Part shown: positions 1 to 15,000 of the stretch, piece by piece
Layout of the letters: each line of letters starts with the position of its first letter
How positions within the stretch are numbered: the first letter of the stretch is position 1
Assembly (NCBI RefSeq): GCF_910592395.1
Contig: NC_088308.1
Span: 3,784,001-3,844,000 of the forward strand
Reading direction: 5' to 3'
Source of the DNA: Lineus longissimus
Taxonomy: Eukaryota > Nemertea > Pilidiophora > Heteronemertea > Lineidae
DNA length: 60,000 nucleotides
Translations under genes and position numbers: made by a program
Notes under the pieces: model-generated
Told to the model about the DNA's origin: nothing
Seen by the model: the letters and a program-made list of their open reading frames with translations, nothing else
The model's database searches: none

Positions 1-79
1 ATGTCAACGAGTGTGAGTTTTATGTGCATGAATGTTGGTTTCAGACGCTCACAGCGATTTTGAATATCACAAAAGCAAT

Positions 80-3000
80 TCAAAAGACGAGGTCCATTTT
101 ATACTCCACATTCCAAAGTGAGGATTGCCAACACAACCACTGCTTTAATAAGTTATAGACATCTAAAGTGAATGTTGCATAATCTATGCACCCAGGAGAT
201 GCCACAGATGGAACAAGTACCTTCTCAGGGCCTTGGAAATCTCGGTATTCTGCCATGCTGGATTTGAGGCGAACCTCAAGTAGCTTGTACTCATCACGAA
301 GCTCATCCACCTAAGAAACCAAAAGTTTAAGTTCAATATCGGTATTACGGGAATCTTAAGCCAAGATGCAAAAATAACATGACTCCATGTGTTACTCTTG
401 TCACGCCTGCCAAGAATTCTTTCCAACCTCAATTTTTCAAATGCAGGTATATAGACTTTATTCTTTCTCATCATGTTTTCCTTATACTTTCTTTCCACAG
501 GGGGAGCATAAAAAAGCCCTTGGGGTCAAGATGACAGACGTGAGTTGGAAAATCTGTAAGCACTAATCGATTCCAAATAGAACTTGTGTAATTCTGTGTA
601 AACTTTGTTCAGTGTCGGGTGTAATGAGAAAAGTAGTTATTAATTGAGTACTCTCAACCAAATTGCACCTTTGAGGCAAAATTCTAACACAATGCATGAT
701 TACAATGTATCACAATTTATAGTGTATAATGCACTATATATGCACCCATTGTGCCTTCTACAGGTAAGACTCAGACATGTAAGAAAAGAAATGGCCTTTT
801 AACGACCTTTCATGAATTCCCTCACGAGTTCAAATCAAGGTTTAACAGACATCATTCTTTGCTTAGTTTCATGACACTCAAACACACACTAAAAGTTCAT
901 TTCAAACTTACTAAACTTGCAATCTTTAGTTTCAAATTGCTTTCAGGAATCATTTTTTCAAGAAAATAAGGCCTCTCAAGAGGTGGCCCAATTAAGAGAG
1001 AGTTTTTTGATAAAACTTTCAGCAGAGAGGGTTGGGGATTCACAGCCACTTGACCGACAGTTCCACACACAGAATGACAACACACCTGGTGGGAGATGTA
1101 CACTTCAATGATTGAATAAATTGAACCGCCCTCCCCTAGGCCCGTCTACACTCATTTCCATAACAATGCATGGAAACAATCATGGTGATGGGCTCCCATT
1201 GAAGAGAACTGTCGTAACAGCTGTAAACCGTTGTGTGTCGGCCTGCATGTAATTCCGGGCATTATGTTGTTATTACCATCATAATTATTAGTTCCATTAT
1301 CTCTGTGGAGTTGTCATGATTACTGACCTCTTCATATATGCAGAAATACAGGCCCAAACCAGCATGATAATTTTGTTTACCCAGCCATTTGGATGAAGTG
1401 AGGTATACCACGGATAGGCCTACCTAGGCTTTGGAACAGGAGTACAACAAGTGCTGATAGTGATCAAGACAAGATCTAGTGGAATAACCAACTGGAGTCG
1501 GCAGTGCATGGTGAACAAAATTTGCATACAAGCAAATTTGGTAGCATTTCTCAATCTTTGAAAGGGTTTCTTCAACAGGATATAACTATAAAGGATCATA
1601 GAACTCAGGAGGAGAGAGAATATACCTTAGGATACAACGTAAGGTCACTCGGCATAAACAGAACGAGCTTATGGTGACATTCCTGATAATAGATTTCAGT
1701 TAGATCGTTTGTGAGAGTGAAACTTGTACTTTATAATGTCTGTTCATTCGCAGAACTATGTTATTTGACTCTGCGATTCAAAAGAGACAGTTTTACAATA
1801 GGATTCAGTAAGATTGAACTAAATTTTCCAAGTAACTTCATGTTGTGTGAACTATCACTCGAAGAGAATGGTATACAATTCTTCTTCTCAAGTATCATAA
1901 GCACAGATATTTCGGTTAACTTTTAAGTATCAAGAATGTCAGGGGAGGTAAAAGAGGATGTTCCACTGACCAAGGCCGCTGAGTCATTAGCTTCGTCAGA
2001 TGAAACTGTTGCGGATGACAGCAAAAAAGTTTACAAGGAAAAACAAGATGATGAAGATGACGAAGATGAAAACCTGTCAACATGGATGAAGTTCAGGCAG
2101 TCTGGGTATTTGGTCATTATAGTTTCATTCTGCGCTTTCGTGATAGACAATCTTCTCATCTTCGGCGTGGAACCTTTACTCCCCGATATCCTCCGTGTGA
2201 TAACATACCCCAATTCTGTCACCGAATGGGATGCAAGGAAAATGTTCAAAGTGGAAAATGGGAAGGGAGGAAATGTGACTGGGAACAACACCTATGATTA
2301 TCTTGAGGATTCAACCAGGATTGGAATAATAGTTGCAGCCAAACCTGCCGCTTCACTCTTGACCAATTTCGTCGCTGGTTACGTGGTGGAGCGATTTGGA
2401 CACCGCGAGCCTCTCATTTTTGGCTCCTTCATACAAGCTATTGCATGTGTTGGCTTTGCATTTGCTCCAAATTTTGGGCTACTGTTGCTAGCGAGAGCTA
2501 TTCAGGGAATTGGAGCTAGTTTCTCTGTTGTTCCGGCAATGGCTCTCGTTGCCCACAGGTTCCCTGGTGACGCCGAAAGATCAAAAGTCATGGGATTTGT
2601 CGGAAGCGGAGTTCATGTTGGCTCTGGTCTAGCCTTTCCATTTGCAGCCTTGACTTATCAATTCTTAGGACGGAGAACTCCATTCTACATCCTGGCGGCT
2701 ATGAGTGTACTTGACGGAATAATGCGTCTTTTCATCAGCGCAAACAAGAAGGACAAGAAGAAGGCTAATGGCGTGACGATAAGCGATTATTGGTCGATTT
2801 TGACTGACGGTTACATAATAGTGGCTATGGCAGGTCACTTTGCCTTTTACTTTGCGTTTGGCGTCTTCATGGCTACGGCTCCTGCATGGATGATGAGCAG
2901 GCTCCACGCAGAAATATGGCAAATGGGAATCATCCTTTTCATCTCCGTTGTCATTCTGTTGACCACTCAGAACATTACCGGATATTTTGCCGTGACTCAC

Positions 3001-6000
3001 GGACGCTGGAAGTTTATCTTTGTATCATTCATCCTATATGGAGTACCGATGTTTTTCTATCCCTTGTGTAAGACTATCTGGGAGGTGATAGCAGTAGAAT
3101 TCCCATTACGTGTAGGAAACGGAATATTCCTTGGAATTATCTACGCTTTATTAGGAACTATCGTCGACCAACGACACAATTCAAACTATGGAGTGATATA
3201 CGGCCTTCATATGTCATTCTTTACATTAGCTGTGATTATTGGGCCTCTGGCTGGAGGCTTCTTGTTGAATTACATGTCCTTTTCGTGGCTCTACCGTGGG
3301 ACTGCGATCTATGTTTCTCTGCATGCACTTACAGCCCTAGCTTTCAAAAAGTTCTAACTCGACCATCATTAGGAAAGCACCCTTGCTCCTGCCTTTAGCC
3401 CTCTCCAATATTTAGCGGCGCAAGTACGGTATATTCATTTTCGACATTTTGATAGTTGTGTGTTACTTTATCGAACTTTATAGAATAATTGGCCATTTTT
3501 GGATGTCTTGGTCTGGAGCATAGTGGGATTCTAGTCTATTCGTTTAGATGACAAATGGGCTATGGTTGTCAAGCTGACAATTAGTTGTTGACCCTGTAAT
3601 CAATATGGCAATGGACACCTGATTTTGATACATGACATAGGAGAAGGAAATTCATGCCACTGCAAAAACAATTTCTTCATCTCAATATTAAAAGGTCACA
3701 TGACTTCATTGTGCTCTAAACAGGTTTCAAATGTGTGATACGGGGTCACTTTAACACAAATTAACATTTCTAGACTTATAAATGACGGTGTGTATGTGAA
3801 TGTGATTTTATTCCTTATATCCAAAATACAAATTTTGTCTGATCTGACAGCAGCCATGTTTTTTCAGTTTTCTTTCAACAATTGCACATCAGAAACAGAT
3901 ATAAGCGCAGTGCATTTGTAAGTGCTGTGGGTTAATTTTCGTGGATACAAAGATGATTAAGTGATGACGACGTAAAACCTGTCCCAACCTGATATCTTGG
4001 CATCATCACCTCAGTATTGATCAGTGATATCGCTTTACATTTTGACTGCCAATATGGCGGCAGCATGATCTTATATGAAGAATTTTGAGTAGGTCAATAC
4101 CTTATCATCAATATCCTGCCTCAGCTTGGCTCGCAGCATGCGATCTCTTGCATCAAGGTCACCATCGCCGCCCAAACTTTGGCTCAACCCTGGTCTCTGA
4201 AACATGATTGTGTTCAAAGGTCTAAATTGAGCGGGATACCTGCTCTATTAGGGATAATGACTTCAGTCCTAAATGTGTCATTTCTTAACAATTTGACATC
4301 TGTTATCAGGCCACCTCTCTTATAAGGCCATCATTTTTCTCTCTGGAGGATATCATTTTTTTCTGAAATCATCAAAAATCAGAATGAATATTTTTCTAAA
4401 TGCAGTATAGAGGGTTACTGCTGCAACATTCCCAAGTTAAAGATATTATTTCAGCATTGTGCAGCTTCATGATCTCAGAAAATGTTTATACAAAACACTT
4501 TTCTTTCCAGGACTTTTCCAAGTTCATTTCATGTTTTATACAGTAAGGCCTTATATCAATAGAAAAAATCAATACAGCCAATACACGCAGTATAATAAAA
4601 TAGAACTGAAATTGTCATCACAGCAGTTACATTTTATATTAACAGCCCCTTCATTATAAGCATGATGGCACTGCTCCCAGATGTTGCCAGAGTAAAGTTT
4701 TCCTCCCGTGTTATAAACAGCAGGACCTTGTAACACCTTGTTTTTAATAAGCCTCCATTTTGAATTAGAAATTTCAAGTGGTTACAATTTCCATCCGTAA
4801 TTGGCACTTAAAACTTATATAACACCATTATAAAATATGTTAAAAAATGTATACACAATGTATATGTATTAGCAAACTACTGATTTCAACAAATTGGTAC
4901 AACAGATTTCTGTATCAGTCGCTGCCTACTAACATAACATGCAGTCAAAATGACCAGTTCTTTTCCCAACACAAAAGCACAATTTCCATCTGCCCATTCA
5001 AGGTGCCGGTTGAAATATCCCTCAATCAATAGAGTTTGTTATGTTTTACCAGTGGGATACTGGTTACCAGTGGGATACTGGTATATCATTCGCAGCTGTC
5101 GACCTTTTGATAGAAAATCAATGAAATTTATTACTTATTTGCCAACAATTGCCAACAAATTTCGCACCCCGATATGGGACAATGCCTGACAGCAGTGTAA
5201 AAAAACGGGGTTTTAGGAACAATAAACTTCCAATACATGAAAAACTGAGTGCTGCGTGATGTCACGGATAACCACAAACGCGCTGTCACTTAAAATGTGA
5301 TGTGTCTGATATCACCCATCAAGTTAAGCAATGCCTGATTTGACACGTGTCGGAAATTTACTGGTCCTAAAAACACAATTCGCATTGCGAGTGCTGTCAG
5401 AAGGCCATGAACGAATGCAGCAAGTCCTGTATTTGGAGGAAGACAATTCGAGAGTCGAAAAGATGAATGTGTCATACCTCGCCATGTTCTTTCTTGAGCT
5501 TCTTCCTCTTGTCCTCCAATTTGTTTTCCAAAGATCTGATGTCCTTCAGCTGAAAATAGACAAGAAGAGAAAACTCTATTCAACAATGATATCCACCATT
5601 TCCATGCTATATAAAGGAAAAGACCTGTCTATTTTCTATCTTTGATACCACACAACCTTCCTCTATTTCTTCCCTTCCCAGACACTGTATGGTCATATGA
5701 ATGCCCCCTCCCCCCCCCCCTCCCAAACTCTTCACACCAAACCCTAACTCACCCTTCTTTCCATTTCCTCCATTCCTGACAGATACCGCCTGTTAGAACT
5801 CCTCTCAATCTTCTCCATATTGGTCTGAAGAGCCTGCAGCTGAAAGAGAGAAACATCTAAATTATGCTTAGATTTAGCTCCTTGTATTGTAAACCTGAAT
5901 ACTTCCATGACGAAATTTGGCTGTTTTAGTTGTATCTTACCTTTTCCAAAGTAGACACTTTGAATTTGTCATTCTCTTGTTGCAATGTCTCAATGTCAAC

Positions 6001-9000
6001 CATGGTTGAAGCCTGCAGTCATAATAAACAGTTCAGCAGTTTACATATATGTTTAAAAAAAATTGAAAAAAATGACATTTTAAAAACATAATCTAATGAA
6101 GTGCACATATCTTTTATACTCGAGACAAACTGTAAGTTCACAATGGAAGATGTCTGCACACAGTGAGAAGGATTGGTTTTGCAACAAAAAATCTCATCTG
6201 CTGTGGATATCACTGATGCCAACGACAAGAAATCATGATCACTGCGACTATCAATCAATATCAAACACAGCAATTACCAGTTTTACCTGCAGATCAGCAA
6301 TCTTTTTATCACTCACCGCAGTGATAATTGTCGCAGATTACAACAACAATTAAGTCATAGCACATGAAAACAATAAAAATCAGGAGACGTACCCCTCTTC
6401 CTTCTTCTTCATCAACCTTCTTTTCCAGATTGCTAAACCTTTCCTCAAATTCCTTTTTGACCTCTTTCATAATTTTATTCCGTAGTTTAAGAGCCTGAAG
6501 GCAAAAAATATAGCATTGATCCAGCTCTGTGAATCTTTCGAAGCCTTCGCTGATTTTACCAATTTCTCCCTTTGCTTATGAACCTTCAAGAATGTAGAGT
6601 AGAGTACTACCTCTGGCATGTCTGGAGTGATTTCAAAGTCGCATACCGCATTTAGTAAAACAACTAGATGCCCAATTACCTGTTTCTCATCCATTTTGGC
6701 TAGGTCTCGTTTTATTTTACTCCCCTGAAACAAGAAAGAAATGGCATGCAATGATCTTTTGGAGGTCTATTTAAAAGTATCTATGCTTTAAGGAACTGTA
6801 CACAGTGCCGCCTGTTCCCATATTTTCATACCATGCAATGATCTTTTGAACATGTCATTGGAGCATATCAAGACGAAATAGTCAAAGGGGCATTTCCTCT
6901 TTAAAAGTAAGCAATCTGAACTAAGATCAGGCCTTTCAGCAACTGACAAGGACAAGATACACAAATTCAAGTTTTCCCCTCCTTCAACAAGCAAACATGA
7001 AGAATGTTTGCAAGTTCGCATCCCTAAACTAACTACACTGGCAATGAAGGATAATTGACTGAATCACGCATTGTGCCTCCGCTTCGCCATCTCAAATTAT
7101 TTATTCCTACCACTAACAACATTCTGTTGGTTATTCAGACATTCACAAGCAAAAACATTTCAAAAGGGGAATAATTTTGTATGAAATATATGTCGAGACA
7201 CGATGAGGATGTACTGAAGGACAATTCACAGAATTGCAGATTGTTATTTAGCATTTCAGCTACAGTAGCCTATATGAAATTTTTACCTAAATATTTCATT
7301 TTTTAAGTGCAGGACAATTGACTAAAACTTGTCGCAACTTCAAATTTTCAGCTAAAATATTCATAACAATACCGTACCAACTGTTTGTTGATTTATAATA
7401 TCTCTACGAATGTTGCTGACAAAATTGTTAACAAGGACCAAACCTTCAATCATTTCCAAAGGGTGCGGCCGGTTTAGACGAGACAAGGAGGCACTCAACT
7501 CATGTGAACTATTACTAACTTTTTACCAGTCACACATGTTGAATTATAGCAAAGGCTATCAGGAAAGCTAGGCTAGCTTATGAAGGAAAACATGCTTCTT
7601 CTTTACTCATTTGGCCGCACCCTTTTCAACTGTATTAAATCCTGAGACACACTTGGTCATTTCACTTCAGGGTTTTGTGAAACTGCATCTTGTGCTCACC
7701 GGTACTTTTGATTTAGTGTTTTGACAACCCGGCAACAGTAAATTCCAATTAGAAATTTTGTTTTCGTGCCAGATATCTTTGGATTATTTGTAAATGTAAA
7801 GCACACATAAAAAGCAAGCGAATACTTTGACGAAGTCTCAGAATCAAAAAAGTGGTCCTTGCCACCACGGCAAGTGACTTCCCAAATACAACATTTTTTG
7901 GCAAATCGTCCTTTCGAACACTGTCTTTCATAACCTATTCACAAAATTCACAAAATGAAGAAAAATAAAGAATTTTATCTCACCTTACTAGTAAATCCTT
8001 GAAAATCTGGTCTTACCTCTATGCATCCACTGCTCTATGTGCCTTGAAAGATTTTTTCCATTGACTGCTACACCTCAACGAAAAGCTTTCTGTTTCCAAA
8101 ATTGCACGAGAATTGCGACGATAACTGATTGACAGAAATCATGCAAACTAGCAGACACGTTGGCTGCTGTGACAGAAAGTACAATACGCAAATGTCAACC
8201 GCAAGAATAACATGTCAGTTGTGACAGTTTCCTCAGTGGGTCCCAATGATATACCCATAGCATTATTTCTGGTCGATTTTTCGGAACATGGTCACAAAGG
8301 ATTGTAAGAGTACTCAATACAACAATGCTATTGTTGATGTCAAAATCTTTGGTGCGTTCCCGGTAAAAATCAATTGAAAAGTAGCCATAGCCATAGAATT
8401 GTCGCAGCATGTTTGCAGTGGCAATCAGGCAGCAAAAATACGAGAAGCAAAATTTGAAATAATTTTCATATCATAAAAAAACACGGATTGTCTTGTAAAA
8501 AAGCTAGAGAATAAGACAAGTAAAAAATTATCAAAATTTCAAAATATCAAACAAATAAATATTTCTGAAAAGAAATTTGTAATTACTTCTTCCTCGACCA
8601 TAACCGACATATTGAATCGAAGCTGCTCCTCATGAGTATTCAATATATCCTTCATCCACTCAAGGATCTAGAGGAAAGGAAAATCGAAGTTATTCATTAT
8701 GACGTCTTGGTATTTTTGAAAGTTGGTAACGTGTATCATGACTCAGACAATTCAACGATTTCACACCAAAACATACCACACAACCAATGGCACGCAACTC
8801 ATGTTTGCACTGAGACACTACATGTAAATGATCTTTTCTCTTCAATATGACCACTTTCACAAAGAAACTAGAATAAAAAGAAACGAAATGATAAATTTGT
8901 TTACCCTTCGACTATAACCAAATCAGATTTTTTTCAAAAAGAAAATGTTAAATTCGTTTATCCTTTGACTCCAACCAAATCAGAATTTTTCAGGTCAAAG

Positions 9001-12000
9001 CAATGGTACGACATTTTCTCGGAGCAGCTAAGAAGTTGGACTGAAAAAACAGCATTGGCAGCACCAACTTGCATGATGTCATTGAAGTGAAATAAGCACC
9101 ACAACGGTACAGTATTGTTGGTATAGTCAAAGGGTATCATCAAAAAATAATTACATTCTCAAGCACAGAATCTGGTACGTCAGTCATCTTACTACAAGGA
9201 GTGCTAGGAGTCGGTGAAACACTCTTGCACTTTAGGTCTTCGCTGAGTTTGAACACGTCTTCGTTTATGGCATTGACCTGAAGCAATAGATGGGAAGAGC
9301 AAACAGACGAAGCTATTAATAGTCAAACATATCATGAATAGAATACACAGAATACACAGTTCTCCTTCATGACACCAGACTGCTCAGGACTGTAATGCCT
9401 GAAGAGATGTGGTGGTACAGTAGACATCGAAAGGTCAAGCTGCAGGAGTGAGTAAGAGAGTGAATCCTCATTTCGCTTGACCTGGTGTATCACCACATTT
9501 TCAGTAGTGGGTGTTCTTCTTCCTAAAGCTGGTCTGCAAGAGGCTAGAGAAAGACGTGCTGGAAAATAAAGACTGAGAAACAGCTGGGCTGAAAAGATGA
9601 TTTCATAGAGAATATCCTAGCATCCTTCCCCCATGCTGCATATTATACATGTAGTTGTATTGATGGTGGTGACTCTGAAGACTGAAAGTCTCTTCGATCA
9701 GCTTGATGACTCGAAGAACACACCTCAGCCCTGTTAACCTTGCTGAAATCAACACACAATGAAAACGTGTTATTGAGATAGAAAATATTTGAAATGAGAC
9801 CTACCTTCTCGGATAACGTTGATAGTTGCGACGTGACTCCACCAATGGCCTCTTGAAGTGTGGCAGTTGCTACTCCGATCTTGTCCTGTAAATGGTCAAC
9901 TCGGTCCCTCGTATCTCTCTCGTGTTGTTTTCTGAAGAAGAGATAGAGTTTTTCATTCACACACCAGACAAATATTTTCTTCTTCTTCCAGGTTCACGGA
10001 CTCCTAATCAACATGTAGTTGCGTGTCCCTACGGTTGGATGCCGGTAGGCTAATTGGATATCTCAAACTCCATCTTCAGCAAGGAAGGAGGAGTCGTGAC
10101 AAGGATTCATCTCTGGGCCGAGGTAGATGTAACTCGAGATAGGTAGTTACTGGGGAGGGTCTCAGAGGTGCTGAGGAGAAATGAACTAGAGAAGAAACTT
10201 ACCTTGACTTGATTTCAGCCATGATGACTTTATCCATTTGTTTCTTCGTCTCCACAATCTGTTGATCAAGTAACGACACAGCTTCGTCAATCTTCCTCAG
10301 AGTTTCGTTATACTTGCTGCGGTCAATCTGAACAACAGACAAAACAGAAAAGCGATTCAATATATTTCAGCTACAATGTACAAGGATCTATTGTATTTAG
10401 TCATAATAGACTAGACAAGGAATGCATTGACGAATATTCATAATTAACTTATTAGGTATTCAGAGTGAGCTAAGTGGCTTCCATGAACACTTGAGAGTGG
10501 GAAAACTTGTGCTGTCATCTATTAGAAGCATAGCAAACTGAATGTTGGCCAATGGGAACTTTTTCATCAGCCAAAGCTTGCTGCATGAATACTGTCATCA
10601 TAACCGAAACTTTCATTGTTTACAGTATTTCAAATTAAAGACAAAACACCCCAACAAAACAAAGCACATGTCTCCACCACTCCGCCAAATACACTGCGAC
10701 AGACCAGTTCAGCTTCCAATCTGCAATAGTTCTAGGTTAAGCTCACCAAAAACAGCAGTTGGTCTATTTTAAGTTAGGATACAGTTTAATTTGATACTGG
10801 ATGCATCGGATTTTGAAGCACTTTACTATTCACCACAAAAAGCCATCACAAACTAGATAAACTTCAGGGACAACTTTCAAAACAACATCTGAGGGTTAGA
10901 CATCACCCACCTTACATAATTTTGGTTTATAACAAATCCGTAGGTTATGAAAAGCCTGTGGGATATATGTGTCAGAATAGTGGAGAATAGAGGCAACTAA
11001 CTATCACACAACAAGGATAATTTATTCGGCTAAAGAAAGGAGCACACGTATTGTACTGCACTGGGCCATTTCACTACACTTGGTCATTTAAAAGGCCAGT
11101 TGAGAGTATCAGGAGTGGCCCTGGCCAGGTCTCAAATTCACTACCTAAGTTCCATCAAAAAGTGGAGGCCCTGCGACTCTGCCATCGGGAACTTGCGCTT
11201 GCCCCTCTAAATATTGTTAAAGGAGTGCATGAAGTACATGCTGACGTCCAAGGCCAAACACAGGACCACTTTGACAGTTGGAGCTGGTGTTAACAGATAG
11301 AAGACTAGGAGAGCTCCTAGTTCTTTTATTGAACCTACCTTCTGTGCTTCTCTAACATTCACTATCTCCTCATCTGCTGCTCTCTTCAGCGTCTCCCACT
11401 TCTGCTCGGTCTCCTTTCTAAATGCACGCTCCACTTCTTGTCGCCTCAGCTGGTCTTCGTGCCACGACTGAAAACACAAGTGGACCGATGTTATCAATCC
11501 GATACCAGAAAATGAAGGGCAGAGTCACAAGACATCATCAGACAATCATCAGTCTTGAAGCATCATTCCATAGGCCTCAGCATTAAACCCCTACTGAGTA
11601 CCACAGTTAGCACAATGCACCTAGACTGAGCAAGTTGGCACTCTGAATCAGGGGAGCACATTGGTACTTCCCTAAAGCCAACCAGATGCCAATCAACATA
11701 TCCATTGGAGAGCCATCTGATCACATTCTGATGAACTGAAATACGTCCTGGCGGTTGCCAGTTGACTTTTCAAACATTCATTAATGGCCATGGTGGTTAT
11801 GGAGTTGAGTGACAATTTCACAGCCGTACAAACCTTTTCAATTTGCAAGAACTTGTCCTGTGTCTCTTCCCTGAGTTTGATATCTTTCTGTAATATTCTC
11901 TTGCTGACGTCTTCAACCATCTCCGCCACGCGATTCTGTAACTTGAGTCGTTCCGTCTCCGCTGCGTGCTCTTTCTCCCGGTGCATCGTGTCTAAAGCAT

Positions 12001-15000
12001 GGATAGCTTCATCACGCTTCCTGGATTGTTCAAGAAGGGACGCCTGGAGGTCATTCACCCTGCAGAAGTAGAGACACAGAATGTCAGCTTACATCAAAGA
12101 ATTTCGAACACACAACCAGGGGAGTCAAGGAGGCCTAGTTCTGCTGCCTCAAGAAGGCCAGGTTTTCGCACAGGAAAAGACAAACATGGAAGATATCTAC
12201 AGAAATTACTGGCAGACTACAGATCAAGGCCTCGCAATGAAGTGATATAAATATATGGGACTTGCGACCTTGTTATCAACTTCCCCACTGGGCAAGAGAC
12301 AAAAACACTAAACCGATAAACCCAACTGGTGCCCAACTGTTGTTGTATGCAAAAAACACAAGAGGAAATGCAAGAAGGATAGTATCTTGCACTGGGCATG
12401 ATGAGTCCTCGTACCTTATTGTTCCTTGTTGTTCTCCCATACGCCTCTCCTGGGTTTCAGCATCCTGCTTGTTTCTCAGGTCAATCAAGACATCACGCAC
12501 CTCAGACAACCTTGGAAAGAAAGGAAAAAGCATTTGAATAAATTTGAAGATGACAACATTGTCAGATCAGTCCTTAAATACTACCTGGCTGTTATCAGAA
12601 TACGTGCATGTAACACCTATATTGAGTGATGACTATCACCGCTGAATGCAGATTCTTTGCACTGGGAAGGTTTTTTTAGCTTTTCATGCACCCTGGCTAC
12701 TATTTCCTTAAACACTGTTCTTTGAGATACACATCATAGTTAAAGGCTCCCTATAGAGTGACTTACTTTGATTCTATCTGTATTCTGAGCTGGTTTGTCG
12801 TCAAATCAACTTGGTTCTGAGATTCAGTATGCCTCCGGACATCATTAACCTGAAAGAGACATGACCCAGATTTTCTTTATTTTGGGAAAAGAGATGTTGG
12901 AGCAAAGACCCATGGCCATAAAAGAAACAATAATATAAGGGTGTTTTGACAGGTGAGTATTCTGAGCCCATATGATGTGTCTGTATCAATTTGGTTGTGT
13001 CAGACTCAGAGAATCTGATTACATCAGACGTAAACTATTGCTACGTCAAACAGGAGCGACTTTTTGATTTGCCCAAATGCTTTTGTTTGTTGATTTTAAG
13101 GGGTCAGGTCTTAATGCACTAGTGACTAAATGTCAATCTGAATCCTCATCTATAACACCAACAATCGCCCTCTGCAAAGCTTCATAAACTATTGATTAAA
13201 ATTTCTGCAAAAACGCCCACAGGAGACGAGAATTCTCATTTCATGTGGTTTGTACCTACTCCAAAATGTTTGCCGATATGACCGGGACTGTTTACATGTT
13301 GCCTTGGTTACCATCCCATGATACATTTTGGGCTCGCCTTGACAACAATGCGTATAATACAACTGTATTGAATCATGGAGTACCTTGTACAATCTTTCAG
13401 TTTCCTCAATAAAGGGCATCTCAAAGGCATTATAAGGGGCATCTTAATTGCATTAGACTGGAAGGATAAGCAAACATCCTGTTTACTTCTTGAGGGCCAA
13501 ATTAGGAGCCCTATAGTCTACATATGTACCCTTTTCATGAAGTTATACATGTAGTTTACCTGCCTTGTACCAATTATAGGTCAGTTTTGGTATAATACTG
13601 ATCAATTAGACAATTGAGTTAAACGTTGGATCAGATTTCTTTGTGAACTAACACACACTTCTTTTATTCTTCAACAACAATACTAATTGCAACACTTGGT
13701 CAATTATTTATTCAAAATTGATTCTTGTAGCCTAATACTTTAAGTGAAGAGTTGAGCCAAACAATAACTCCAGACACAAGAATACAAGCAATTAGACTAT
13801 TGAATTGTACTAAGTGCTACAACTGATATCGTTTGGCATACATTTCAATTAAACTTTTGCATTTCAGAAAAAACTTACTGTTTGCCGATGTTCTTCCTCT
13901 ATTTTTCGTGACCTTAACTTCAAATCTTGCGTAACTTGACTAAAATCGAATGACTGGTTATCAAACTTATTCTTCAATGCTCTCACATCTTCACTTAGCT
14001 GAAATGTGAGCCGTTCTAATTGGTTTTTGGCACGGTTTGATTCCTCTAGTTCACTTTTCAATTCATCGATCCTAAAACAGAAAGTGACGAAAATTAAGGT
14101 CTTATTAAGAGTCCTAACTTCAATATTTGAAAAGTTTTTATCATACTTCCAACTAAGTTTCACTTGGACGAGGTTCACCTGATGAGTTCCCAATCAGAGA
14201 TGGCATGGCTAACTGTCGAGCATCCCAGTTTGTCTCTAAGCACAGAAATCTAACCTTCAAAATTCTACTGTCAAAACTCACCGCGCTGCCTGATAATCCC
14301 TCTTGTTTGCCACATCCTGCTGAGCCCCTATCACAGATTGCTCCAAAGTCTTACTCTGACCCATAAGTTCATTTAAATGAGTCCGCTCCTCTTGAATACG
14401 ATCCTCAGTACGCTTTAAACGTGCCGTAACCGCCGCTAAAGCATCTGTGCTGGATCGTAAAGTGTTCTCTAAACCCTGTCGGGCTATTCGTTCATCCCGA
14501 ATAACGTCCTCATTTCTACGAGCAGTAGATTTCAGTTCGCTTTGTAACCGAACCACCTCCTCTAAAAGTGCACGGTTCGACTTTTCCGTGACCCCTATCC
14601 GGGTTTCCAGGAGTCTGACCCGGTCATTTGCCTCCATTCCTTCCGTGCTGGCATTCAGGACCCCGGACCGACCAAATGGCACCAGCTGGTTCTCTTGGTT
14701 TGGCTGCGGCGATACCCCATGGATGTTGGGGAGTGCACTGAACTTGGATGGAAATTGTGGGGTGGTTGGTAACCTACAAGCATACGAGGATGAAAAAGGA
14801 ATTTAGAATACACTATAATGTAAAGAGCATGGGGTGAGCATGCCCCCTTAGGCTTTTGATCTAAGAAATTTTAGGATCTTTGGACGTTTGTTATCCCTCA
14901 TACCTAGTGGTGTGGCCCGTGCCTTCAAGGGCAAGCAAAATACCACATCCAAATGAGAAATATCACTTACTTTTGGTGATAAACCATAAATTGATGTGCT

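Noticed and set aside
2031-3071. Antisense and alternative-frame ORFs over the transporter
   Set aside because: Shadows of the SLC18-like coding sequence, which explains the open frames.
11784-12250. Plus-strand open frames overlapping exon 6 of the CCDC154-like gene
   Set aside because: They are antisense shadows of a coding exon; the minus-strand frame has matching splice sites and phases.
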